Of a DNA stretch of 64,000 bases, positions 34,296 through 44,531 are shown in pieces. This DNA is from Streptomyces reniochalinae. Its GTDB lineage: Bacteria > Actinomycetota > Actinomycetes > Streptomycetales > Streptomycetaceae. The notes under the pieces are model-generated. The model did not search any database. It had not been told where the DNA came from and saw nothing but the letters and a program-made list of their open reading frames with translations. Made by a program: the position numbers and the translations under genes. Numbering within the stretch: the first letter of the stretch is position 1; the number at the start of each line of letters is the position of its first letter. The stretch spans positions 1-64,000 of the forward strand of contig NZ_QOIM01000038.1 in the NCBI RefSeq assembly GCF_003323735.1, written 5' to 3'.

Positions 34296-34484
34296 TCACC
34301 TGCGGCGTTCGTCGTCACGGCCGCGGAAGAAGTCCCCCGCGTCCAGGTCTCCGTCGACGAACCTGCCCACCAGGAAACCCACGGCGCCAAGCGCCGCCAC
34401 CAGCAGGAAAGCCCCGAATCCGCCGAAGTATCCGGCGAAGCCCAGCGCCAGGCCGGCGATCAGGCCGACAAGGGCCATGCTCAT
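34296..34484 (-). CDS. Small membrane protein of the Asp23 cluster (DUF2273-like)
   Basis: 62-aa protein with two hydrophobic helices (MALVGLIAGLALGFAGYFGG, FGAFLLVAALGAVGFLVGRF) and a charged tail (DGDLDAGDFFRGRDDERRR). It occupies the place of DUF2273 proteins in Gram-positive Asp23 operons. ATG at 34484 has AGGAG 5 nt upstream. Confidence 0.82.
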   Translation of the reverse strand: MSMALVGLIAGLALGFAGYFGGFGAFLLVAALGAVGFLVGRFVDGDLDAGDFFRGRDDERRR

Positions 34485-34544
34485 CTGCGCTCCTTCGCTC
34501 GGCACCGCGGCCAAGCGCGCGGCGCGCCATCACCCGACACGGGT

Positions 34545-35063
34545 CTACTGCAACCGGGGCCGGTCCTGGTCGTTGTCGTCGTCGTCCTCCTCGTCGGGCA
34601 GCTTGACGTCGCTGACCGCGATGTTGACCTCGACGACCTCGAGGCCCGTCATGCGCTCGACCGCTGAGACGACGTTCTCACGGACGGAGCGCGCCACGTC
34701 GGAGATCGAGACGCCGTACTCGATGACGATCTCCAGATCGAGGGCGGTCTGCACCTCGCCGACCTCGGCCTTGACGCCGCGCGTGACGGACGACGACTGC
34801 CCGCCTCCGGGCACCCGGTCGCGGACGGCTCCGAACGTGCGGGCCACGCCGCCGCCCATGGCGTGCACGCCGACGACGTCGCGCGCCGCCATGCCCGCGA
34901 TCTTCTGGACCACCCCGTCGGCGATGGTCGTGCGGCCCCTGGACCCCGCGGGGCCGCCGCCGGGGCCGCGCCGTGCCGGGTCGCTCCCGCCGCCGCCCTG
35001 CTCGCCGGAGGCCCCGCCGGACGTGCGGTTCTCGGAGCGGTTGGACGTGCTGCTCTCGGACAT
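34545..35063 (-). CDS. Asp23/Gls24-family alkaline shock protein
   Basis: 172-aa protein. A Gly/Ser/Pro-rich disordered head (about 45 residues) precedes the Asp23 fold: TTIADGVVQKIAGMAARDVV, GVSISDVARSVRENVVSAVE, TGLEVVEVNIAVSDVKLP. The acidic tail is EEDDDDNDQD. ATG at 35063 with AAGGGG 7 nt upstream. First gene of the five-gene minus-strand cluster; a paralogue lies two genes downstream, so the operon encodes two Asp23 subunits. Confidence 0.9.
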   Translation of the reverse strand: MSESSTSNRSENRTSGGASGEQGGGGSDPARRGPGGGPAGSRGRTTIADGVVQKIAGMAARDVVGVHAMGGGVARTFGAVRDRVPGGGQSSSVTRGVKAEVGEVQTALDLEIVIEYGVSISDVARSVRENVVSAVERMTGLEVVEVNIAVSDVKLPDEEDDDDNDQDRPRLQ

Positions 35064-35246
35064 CTCCTGCGCCCCTTTCGGAGGTTCGGAGCGGCCTGCC
35101 GCTCCGCACCTCACGGTAAGCGCGGGAGCCCCCCTCCGCTCGGCACGCCGGGCCCCACCCGGCCGACCGGGTGACTGACGCGCTCGAAGCCCGCCCGGCG
35201 GGCCCGCGGGCGGAACGCTCTTGGCGCGGAGAGAGGACGTGAGGAC

Positions 35247-36035
35247 ATGGCGACGGAGAAACTCACCCAGGTGGTCAGGCAACAGCTCGGTCTGGGGCGG
35301 CTCCTGCCGCTGGGCCGCGCCGAGGACGGGGCCTGGGTGGCGGAGGAGGCGGCAGTCGGGGTGCTGCTGCGCCCGGTGCGGGGAGGCCGGCTGAGCGGGG
35401 CACGGATCGAGCTCGCCGACCCGGCCAGGACGTCCGAGCCCGCCGTACCGCCGCCGCCCAGTGCGCTGCGTCCCGGTCCGCTCGCGCTCACCGCCGACCT
35501 GGCCGTCACGGGGAGCCGCCCGGTGCAGGACGCCGCCGACGCCGTACGGGACGCGCTGCTGAGCGCCGCCGAACGGGACCTGGGGCTCCTGCTGGAGACG
35601 GTGGACCTGCGGGTGACGGAGCTGCTGGGCAGCGCCGCGGAAGACGAGGCGGATACCGCCGGGGACTCCTCCCGCACGGCCGGGCCGCGTGGGGACTCAC
35701 ACGGCAGGGAAGGGGGCGCGCACGACGACGCGGGACACCTCGCGCGGGCCGTGCTCGCGGTGGACGGCGTCACCCGGCTCGCGCCGGTCGTCGGCCCGGC
35801 CCTCTCCCGGGTTGCCGCGGGACCGGCGCCCCACGCCGTCGACGTCACGGAGACGGGCGGGGACCGGGGCGGGGGCCGTCACGTCCTGCTCCAGCTCGCC
35901 CTCTCCCCCACCCGCCGGGCCCTGGATACGGCCCGTGCCGCGCGGGACGCGGCGCGCGCCGCGCTCGCCGACGACGGTGGCGGCGGTGGGCAGGCGACCG
36001 TCGCGGTGCTGATCACCGCCATCGACCGGGTGTGA
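35247..36035 (+). CDS. Asp23-cluster-associated hypothetical protein
   Basis: 262-aa protein I cannot assign functionally; I recall relatives annotated loosely as nucleopolyhedrovirus P10-like, which is probably not informative. It starts MATEKLTQVVRQQLGLGRLL. It has two parts of Asp23-like flavour (RPVQDAADAVRDALLSAAER; RRALDTARAARDAARAALAD) split by an acidic Ser/Gly linker (about 130-165). Divergent from the Asp23 operon, whose promoter region it shares. The stop codon lies in a 19-bp tandem repeat. Confidence 0.65.
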   Translation: MATEKLTQVVRQQLGLGRLLPLGRAEDGAWVAEEAAVGVLLRPVRGGRLSGARIELADPARTSEPAVPPPPSALRPGPLALTADLAVTGSRPVQDAADAVRDALLSAAERDLGLLLETVDLRVTELLGSAAEDEADTAGDSSRTAGPRGDSHGREGGAHDDAGHLARAVLAVDGVTRLAPVVGPALSRVAAGPAPHAVDVTETGGDRGGGRHVLLQLALSPTRRALDTARAARDAARAALADDGGGGGQATVAVLITAIDRV

Positions 36036-36084
36036 GCCGGACGGCCGGGTGCGAGTCGGACGGCCGGGTGTGAGCCCGTCGGCC
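36028..36084. repeat. 19-bp tandem repeat over a stop codon
   Basis: Three contiguous units of the form GGGTGTGAGCCGGACGGCC (36028-36046, 36047-36065, 36066-36084). The stop codon of the preceding gene (36033-36035) is in the first unit. Confidence 0.8.
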
Positions 36085-36112
36085 AGGTGTGCCGCGCCGG
36101 GCCGGGCTCCGT

Positions 36113-36892
36113 TCAGTCGCCCAGCCCGGCCAGGTCGCGCAGGCGGCGCGACTGCGCGGCGCGCTCGGCGGCGCGCTGCTCGTCGTACGTGCGTGCGGAG
36201 GCACCGGCGAGGAGCGCCTTGGTCTCCACCACGGCGTCGCGCGGGGCGGCGAGCAGCGCCGCGGTCAGGTCGGCGACGGCGTCCTCCAACTGCCCCTGGC
36301 CGACGACGAGGTTGGCCAGACCCACCCGTTCGGCCTCGTCGGCCTGCACGAAGCGTCCCGTGGCGCAGATCTCCAGAGCGCGGGCGTAGCCGACCAGGCC
36401 CACCAGCGGGTGGGTGCCGGCCAGGTCGGGGACCAGGCCGAGGCTGGTCTCGCGCATCGCGAACCGCACGTCGTCCGCGCACACCCGCAGGTCGCAGGCG
36501 AGCGCCAGCTGGAAGCCCGCGCCGATGGCGTGCCCCTGGACGGCGGCGATGCTCACCACGTCGGGGCGGCGCCACCAGGTGAAGGCGTGCTGGAACTCGG
36601 CGACGGCCGCATCCAGCTCCTCGTCGGAACCGCGTGCCAGTCGCAGGAAGGAGAGTTCGCCCTCGATGCCCTCGGGCTCGAACGCGGCGCGGTCGAGCCC
36701 GGCGGAGAACGACGGGCCCTCGCCGCGCAGGACGACGACCCTGACCGCTCCGGGCAGTATGCGGCCCGCCTCGGCCAGTGCCCGCCAGGTCGCGGGCGTC
36801 TGCGCGTTGCGCTTGGCCGGGTTGGCGAGGGTGACCGTGGCCACCTCGCCGTCGGCGGTGACGTGCACGCCGTCCTTGTCGAGCAGGGTCAT
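36113..36892 (-). CDS. Enoyl-CoA hydratase/isomerase-family protein
   Basis: 259-aa crotonase-fold protein. Oxyanion-hole region 1 LRGEGPSFSAGLDRAAFEPE, and region 2 IAAVQGHAIGAGFQLALACD followed by LRVCADDVRFAMRETSLGLVP, where the crotonase Glu pair region gives a conserved Glu. Probably acts on acyl-CoAs in fatty acid or branched-chain catabolism. ATG at 36892 with GGAGG 6 nt upstream. A large inverted repeat overlaps that ribosome site. Confidence 0.9.
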   Translation of the reverse strand: MTLLDKDGVHVTADGEVATVTLANPAKRNAQTPATWRALAEAGRILPGAVRVVVLRGEGPSFSAGLDRAAFEPEGIEGELSFLRLARGSDEELDAAVAEFQHAFTWWRRPDVVSIAAVQGHAIGAGFQLALACDLRVCADDVRFAMRETSLGLVPDLAGTHPLVGLVGYARALEICATGRFVQADEAERVGLANLVVGQGQLEDAVADLTAALLAAPRDAVVETKALLAGASARTYDEQRAAERAAQSRRLRDLAGLGD

Positions 36893-36899
36893 CGAGGTC

Positions 36900-36948
36900 C
36901 TCCGGTGGTTACTCGGCAGTTTGGTCAACCGAAGAGTAACCACCGGAG
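36900..36948 (-). promoter_or_regulatory. 15-bp inverted repeat upstream of the hydratase gene
   Basis: CTCCGGTGGTTACTC (36900-36914) and its exact complement (36934-36948) are separated by 19 bp. The proximal arm contains the GGAG of the hydratase ribosome site. Either an operator or an RNA hairpin that hides the ribosome site. Confidence 0.6.
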
Positions 36949-37012
36949 TGGACGCTCGAAAGCCTCGCCGGCGGGCATCCGCCGGCGGACGAGGTCCCTC
37001 TCACCGGACCGC

Positions 37013-37240
37013 TCAGGACGAGGACGAGGAGGCCTTCTTGCCCCGTGTCGCACCGCCGCGGCCACGCAGGGTCACGCCGGACTCGCTGAGCATCCGGTGC
37101 ACGAACCCGTAGGAACGGCCCGTCTCCTCCGCCAGCGACCTGATGCTGGCCCCGGCGTCGTACTTTCTCTTGAGGTCTGCCGCGAGCTTTTCGCGCGCGG
37201 CGCCGGTCACCCGGCTGCCCTTCTTCAGAGTCTCGGCCAC
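37013..37240 (-). CDS. gbn: Gbn-like small nucleoid-associated DNA-binding protein
   Basis: 75-aa basic three-helix protein: EKLAADLKRKYDAGASIRSL, then AEETGRSYGFVHRMLSESGV (helix-turn-helix) and a basic tail RGRGGATRGKK plus serines. It matches my memory of S. coelicolor Gbn (SCO1839), which binds GATC-containing sites and affects development. GTG at 37240 with AGGAGG 6 nt upstream is the start; the ATG at 37279 is an alternative. A GATC lies at 37279-37282 in the 5' region. Confidence 0.85.
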   Translation of the reverse strand: MAETLKKGSRVTGAAREKLAADLKRKYDAGASIRSLAEETGRSYGFVHRMLSESGVTLRGRGGATRGKKASSSSS

Positions 37241-37618
37241 CCGTGCCTCCTCATGGGAAGTGCGCTCTGTGACTCTCATGATCACCCCTCCTCCCACATC
37301 TGGCCACCCATTCGGCAAGGTCTTCGTCGAGTGCCAGGGAGCTTGTGCACGGCACGAATGTCCGGGAGGAGGAGATTCCGGCCCCATGCAGATGCACGTG
37401 CAACCGCGTTGCGGAGCCGTCCGTCACCGGGAACCGGCAGGTCAGCGGCGCTCGGGGCGGGGAGCGCACACACCAGGGCCGCCCCTGCCACGGAGGCGCG
37501 CTCCCGGTGCGAGGCCGCGCCGGGGGTACGAGCCGCCCTCACTCAGATGAAGGATCAACCGTCGGCCGAATGATCCATAAGGGGCTGGATCAAGGAGAGG
37601 GGTGGGTGCCGGGAGGGA
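37241..37618. other. Intergenic region with clustered GATC sites
   Basis: About 380 bp between gbn and the ABC-F gene. No convincing gene; the open frames are short and Arg/Pro-rich. GATC occurs at 37279, 37553, 37572, 37588 and 37617, four of them within 68 bp at the ABC-F end. The gbn promoter should be in the left part. Confidence 0.5.
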
Positions 37619-39217
<1,599 letters not shown>

Positions 39218-39428
39218 TGGTTACTCCAAGGCAGGGCTTAAGGGACGTGCGTACGGATGCGGTGCGGAAGCGGAGACGGCGTACGCACGCCTAATGCACG
39301 AGGAGATGAGGCATGAGGCCAGTCTACCGGCGGAGCGCAAACCGGTTTCGGGACCGGCGGCCCGGCCCGGCCGGAACCGGCCGTGGGGCGGTGCGGCCCG
39401 GCCGCCCGGCCCGCGCGGACCGGGCGTC

Positions 39429-40844
39429 TCACTCCCCGCCGGTGTGCACCTGGAAGGCGGCGCGGCGCACGGCCTTGGCGAGGGCGGGGTCGGGGTGCGC
39501 GGCCGCCAGGGCCACGAGGACCTGCACGGTGCGCGGGTGGCCCGTGGCCCGCACCTCCTCCAGCAGTCCGGGCACCGAACCCTGTACGGCCGTTCCCAGG
39601 TGGTCGACCAGCAGCTGTTCCTCACCGTGGTCGGTGACGGCGGCAGCGGTGTCCACCCACAGCCAGGTCGCCTCCTCGCGGGTGAGCACACCGGGGGCGC
39701 CGCCCGCCAGGTCCTCGGGGTCGGTACCGGCCTGCTCGGCCAGCCACAGCAGCGCGTAGGGGCGCAGCGTGGGCTCGTCCGCGACCTCCTGCACGGCCTC
39801 CTCGGCCGGTGCGCCCACCACCCGCAGCGCCTCGAAGGCGAGCCCTCTGATGAGCGCGTCCTCGCCGCGCGCGGCCTCCAGCAGTTCGGTGACGGCGTGC
39901 GAGGTGGGGCGTGCGGCCAGCCAGGCGCGGTACTCGTCGCGGGCGGGGCCCGGGGTCATCCGCGCGCAGCCCCGGAGCATCTCCTCCGCGGACTGCTCGA
40001 TGTTGCCCGCCGGGCTCTGGGCCGCGACGCAGATCTGCTCCAGCTTGGTCCATACCGCCCAGGTCCCCAGCGGGGTGAGCACGGCCGAGCCCTGGCGGAG
40101 TACGGACTGATCGCCCGGCTCCTCGTCGGCGCAGCGGGTGAGGGCGCCGACGGCGGAGAGGCCGTCGAGCGCCCAGTCGAGCAGGCCGGGCAGTGCCACG
40201 CCGACGACGGCGCGGCTCGCGGCGTGTGTGCCGGCGTCCCGTTCGGCCCGCAGTTCGGCGATGCGCCGCCCCAGCAGGTCGTGCAGCAGCGCGAAGGTGA
40301 CGGGCCCGCCGGACAGGTGCATGACGGACAGGAACTGGGGCACCGCCTCGACGACCTCCGCCACCAGCGTCTGTTCGTGCGGCAGCGGCGCGGGGTGGGC
40401 CAGCGACCAGGCGTCGAAGAGGGCGACCCAGCCGCGCAGTACCGCGCTGTCGTCCCGGTCCCAGGCGCGCAGCCGCCAACCGGCGCGCGCGGTGTCCCCG
40501 TGCAGTTCGATCAGCCCGGCCAGCTTGGCCCTCCCCCAGTGGGCGCGCACCTGCCCGACGGTCATGCGCAGCTCGTCCGCGGCCCGGTGGAGTCCTCCGT
40601 CGCCCGCGTGCGGCGACGTACCCGCGCCGGCGGCCCAGTGCGCGACCCGGACGGCGTCGGCGAGGGAGGCACGGGCGTGCCGGGCGAGCTGGTCGCGGGG
40701 GAGCATGCCGTCCGGAGGCCGGGGCGTCCGGGCGGCGCGCCTGGTCGTCACCGTGCGCCGGGCGGCTGCGACGGGCTGTCGGGGGACGAGGCGGAGCCGG
40801 TTGTCTCGCGGAGTACGGGACGTCGTCACAGGAGCAGTCTTCAC
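39429..40844 (-). CDS. Large hypothetical protein with a winged-helix-like segment
   Basis: About 471-aa soluble protein, Ala/Leu/Glu-rich, not assigned. Residues around 85-130 (ADELRMTVGQVRAHWGRAKL, AGLIELHGDTARAGWRL) resemble a winged helix. The C-terminal half is made of repeated helices such as TELLEAARGEDALIRGLAFE and GLLEEVRATGHPRTVQVLVA, suggesting HEAT-like repeats. The start is uncertain (GTG at 40844 or 40829, open to 40910); the N-terminal 40 residues are basic. Confidence 0.7.
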   Translation of the reverse strand: MKTAPVTTSRTPRDNRLRLVPRQPVAAARRTVTTRRAARTPRPPDGMLPRDQLARHARASLADAVRVAHWAAGAGTSPHAGDGGLHRAADELRMTVGQVRAHWGRAKLAGLIELHGDTARAGWRLRAWDRDDSAVLRGWVALFDAWSLAHPAPLPHEQTLVAEVVEAVPQFLSVMHLSGGPVTFALLHDLLGRRIAELRAERDAGTHAASRAVVGVALPGLLDWALDGLSAVGALTRCADEEPGDQSVLRQGSAVLTPLGTWAVWTKLEQICVAAQSPAGNIEQSAEEMLRGCARMTPGPARDEYRAWLAARPTSHAVTELLEAARGEDALIRGLAFEALRVVGAPAEEAVQEVADEPTLRPYALLWLAEQAGTDPEDLAGGAPGVLTREEATWLWVDTAAAVTDHGEEQLLVDHLGTAVQGSVPGLLEEVRATGHPRTVQVLVALAAAHPDPALAKAVRRAAFQVHTGGE

Positions 40845-40975
40845 GCTGTTCCCGGGAAACCCAAACCTGGGGTGCCATATCCGGTCGCCCGGCGCCGTCT
40901 TGCCGCACACGGCGACTCCTTGAGGGGGCCTCGGCGTGACGCCCTCTCAGACGTCTCCCCGCCCGGTCGGAGTGC

Positions 40976-42133
40976 TCACATGAAGGGTGTCAGGAAGCGG
41001 CGCAGCTTCTCCTCGTACCCGTGGGGGTCGGCGTTCCACATCGCCGCGTGCGGGGCGTGCGGGATGCGGTGCAGGGAGACGAGCCGCTCGCGGCGGGCCG
41101 CGAGCTCGCGGGAGCCCTCCCAGGGGGCGACGGTGTCGGCGGGGCCGTGCAGCAGCAGTGTCGGCACGGTCAGCTTGGCCGGATCCACCAGCGGCGCCTC
41201 CCGGTCCTCCGGCAGCCCGGCCCGGCCCTGGACGGCGCGCACGACCAGTGGCAGCAGCGCCTTGGGGGTGCCGTGCGAGGACGCCAGCGCGCGGACGGTG
41301 TGCTGCCAGTCCAGGACGGGTGAGTCCAGGACGAGTCCCGCGACACGGTCGCGCAGAGGGGAGTGCGCGGCGGCGTGCAGCGCCATCGTGGCCCCGCTCG
41401 ACCAGCCGTGCAGGATCACCCGCCCGGCCCCGTGCTCGACGGCGTAGCGGATCGCCGCGTCCAGGTCCCGCCATTCGGAGTTGCCCAGGTGGCCGATGCC
41501 GTCGGGACAGGGGGGCGCGCCGGGATCGCCGCGGTAGCCGATGTCGAGCACCGGCATCCGCCGGCTCACGTAGAAGGGGAACAGCGTCATGGGGTGTTCA
41601 CGGGTGGCGCCCAGGCCGTGCACGGTGATGACCCAGCTGCCGCGGGCGCCGGGGACGAACCAGGCGGGCAGTTCGCCGAGTTCGCCCGGGATCCGCACGT
41701 CGGTGTACTCCAGGCCCAGCGCCTCCCCGGGGTCGCCGACGTGCACCTGCGGGGTGAGGCGGACGGTCGCGCCGGTGCTGAGCCGGCCCCGGCTGACCCG
41801 TCGCAGCTCCCGTACCACCGTGTGCGGCCTGGACCGCGCGGCCGTCTCGTCCTCCATGACGGGGCCGACGACGGCGTGGGCGCCACGGCCGGTCAGGCCG
41901 TAGATTCCCGGGAGCCCGGCGGCCAGCGAGCGGGTGACGGCGATCCGGCCGTCGTCGTGCGACTGTACGGTCAGCCTGGTGCCCTCGAACCCGGCGGTGG
42001 TCTTGCCGGCGGCTTCCCCGCGGGCACGCACGGGGCGCAGCGCGACATCGGCGGCGTACCGTCCGGCCGCCAGAGCGGCCGCGCCGGTGCCGAGCACGGT
42101 GGTCGCGGCCAGTGCCGCGGTTCGCAGACGCAT
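40976..42133 (-). CDS. Membrane-anchored or secreted alpha/beta hydrolase
   Basis: 385-aa protein. The N-terminal hydrophobic stretch (LRTAALAATTVLGTGAAALA) is a signal peptide or anchor. The hydrolase fold follows: WVITVHGLGATREHPM, nucleophile Ser in VILHGWSSGATMALHAAA, Asp in LLLHGPADTVAPW and His in HAPHAAMW. Substrate unknown; peptidase-S9-like or esterase-like. ATG at 42133 (MRLRTAAL) is chosen over the long open frame to 42310. Confidence 0.85.
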   Translation of the reverse strand: MRLRTAALAATTVLGTGAAALAAGRYAADVALRPVRARGEAAGKTTAGFEGTRLTVQSHDDGRIAVTRSLAAGLPGIYGLTGRGAHAVVGPVMEDETAARSRPHTVVRELRRVSRGRLSTGATVRLTPQVHVGDPGEALGLEYTDVRIPGELGELPAWFVPGARGSWVITVHGLGATREHPMTLFPFYVSRRMPVLDIGYRGDPGAPPCPDGIGHLGNSEWRDLDAAIRYAVEHGAGRVILHGWSSGATMALHAAAHSPLRDRVAGLVLDSPVLDWQHTVRALASSHGTPKALLPLVVRAVQGRAGLPEDREAPLVDPAKLTVPTLLLHGPADTVAPWEGSRELAARRERLVSLHRIPHAPHAAMWNADPHGYEEKLRRFLTPFM

Positions 42134-42348
42134 CCTCTTCAGGTTGACGCGAGGCGCGCGGTCAAACCAGTGGGACGGGCCGGGAGGGTGACGTCCGTGC
42201 GGGTAACGGCGGGTGTCCGTGGGGGTGCGGTCGGTGCTGCCAGGGCCGTGGCCGGGGTGTCGCGTTGCGCTGACCGACCCGCCCGGAACACGGTGTGACC
42301 TGGAACACACAATTGTCGTCAGGGGGTGACACCTCGACGCCCGCCCCA

Positions 42349-42389
42349 GTTCACCTTCTGTTCATTCGCCGTCCTTACGTTCACGGCGT
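42349..42389 (+). promoter_or_regulatory. PHO box (PhoP-binding direct repeats)
   Basis: GTTCACCTTCT, GTTCATTCGCC and GTCCTTACGTT lie head to tail at exact 11-bp spacing (42349-42381), and GTTCACGGCGT begins at 42379. This matches the Streptomyces PhoP direct-repeat-unit consensus (GTTCACC plus four bases). It lies about 30-70 bp before a phosphate transporter gene. Confidence 0.75.
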
Positions 42390-42420
42390 TACTGCCCCTC
42401 GAACTGATTGTGCCTGGTGA

Positions 42421-43743
<1,323 letters not shown>

Positions 43744-43809
43744 GCCCCTCGGCCATGGCAGCCCCTCCCGGGCCCGCGGAGCGGGCCTCCAGCCAGAAAG
43801 AGTGACCGC

Positions 43810-44022
43810 ATGAACATCGACTGGGCCGCGCTCGGCCAGGTCTTCGGCGTCAGCCTGGTGGCGACCGTCGGACTCGTCGGCGTCTTCACCCTCGGCATCG
43901 TCACCAACTCCCCGCGCACCAGCGGCGACGGGCCCACCGCGCTCGCCCGCACCGGCGCGTACGCCTGCTACGCGCTGTGCCTGGCGGCGGTGGCGTACGG
44001 CATCTACCTGATCGCGGCGTAA
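43810..44022 (+). CDS. Small two-helix membrane protein after the phosphate transporter
   Basis: 70-aa protein with helices VSLVATVGLVGVFTLGIVT and YACYALCLAAVAYGIYLIAA joined by a polar loop (NSPRTSGDGPTALARTG). No family function known. Its position directly after pit, before a terminator, suggests cotranscription and a possible accessory role. AAAGAGTG precedes the ATG. Confidence 0.8.
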   Translation: MNIDWAALGQVFGVSLVATVGLVGVFTLGIVTNSPRTSGDGPTALARTGAYACYALCLAAVAYGIYLIAA

Positions 44023-44100
44023 CTCCCGCCCGGTCCCCTCCGCCCCACGCCGATCCGCCTCGACCCGCCTCAGAGCCCCGACCCACCGACCCGCTCCGAA

Positions 44101-44125
44101 CGCCCCCGGGAACCGCCCGGGGGCG
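44101..44125 (+). terminator. Terminator after the pit unit
   Basis: CGCCCCCGGG and CCCGGGGGCG form a perfect 10-bp stem around AACCG, followed by CTCTTCGT. Confidence 0.75.
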
Positions 44126-44235
44126 CTCTTCGTCGCGCGCGCCGCCCCGGCGCCAGCGGCGGGCCGACGGCGTGGGCGTGGGGGATCACACACTCTCCCG
44201 TCGCAGGTCAAGGGCGAGTTGACGGGGTCATTCTG

Positions 44236-44405
44236 GCGTGGTGGACTGCCGGTGCCCAAACGGCGGCATGGAGAGGAAGCCGGTGCGAATCCGGCGCGGT
44301 CCCGCCACTGTCACCGGGGAGCGCCATCCCAGCGACGCCACGGCCCCTTGCGGGCTGGAAGGCGGGGTGGCGCGGATCCGGGAGCCAGGAGACTCTCGCC
44401 GCCGG
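44236..44405 (+). ncRNA. Cobalamin (B12) riboswitch
   Basis: Conserved cobalamin-riboswitch elements occur in the right order: GGTGCCC (about 44261), GGCATGGAGAGGAAGCCGGT, GAATCCGGCGCGGTCCC, GCCACTG (44304-44310), and the B12 box GAGCCAGGAGACTCTCGCC (44382-44400). It lies directly upstream of the cob operon on the same strand. It should repress the downstream genes when adenosylcobalamin is abundant. Confidence 0.95.
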
Positions 44406-44447
44406 TCGAGTCGAGCCAGGGCGAGGACCCTGAGTGAGGACACCGCC

Positions 44448-44531
44448 ATGCGTGGCTGCGCTGCCGTATTCGCCCCCCGCGGGGCCGCCCCCTCCGTCGT
44501 CGTGGATGTGTGCGCCGGGCCTGTCGCGTGA
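44448..44531 (+). CDS. 27-codon leader ORF between riboswitch and cobD
   Basis: ATG at 44448 with GTGAGGA 7 nt upstream opens a 27-codon frame starting MRGCAAVFAPRG, with 22 of 27 third positions G or C. Its TGA stop (44529-44531) overlaps the GTG start of cobD at 44528 (GTGA), the same coupling seen between later cob genes. It may let the riboswitch control cobD through translation of this ORF. No family recognised; whether the peptide itself matters is unknown. Confidence 0.5.
   Translation: MRGCAAVFAPRGAAPSVVVDVCAGPVA

Noticed and set aside
36900..36948. Phage or plasmid attachment site
   Set aside because: The inverted repeat is beside no tRNA, integrase or mobile gene and overlaps a ribosome site, so a regulatory role is more likely.
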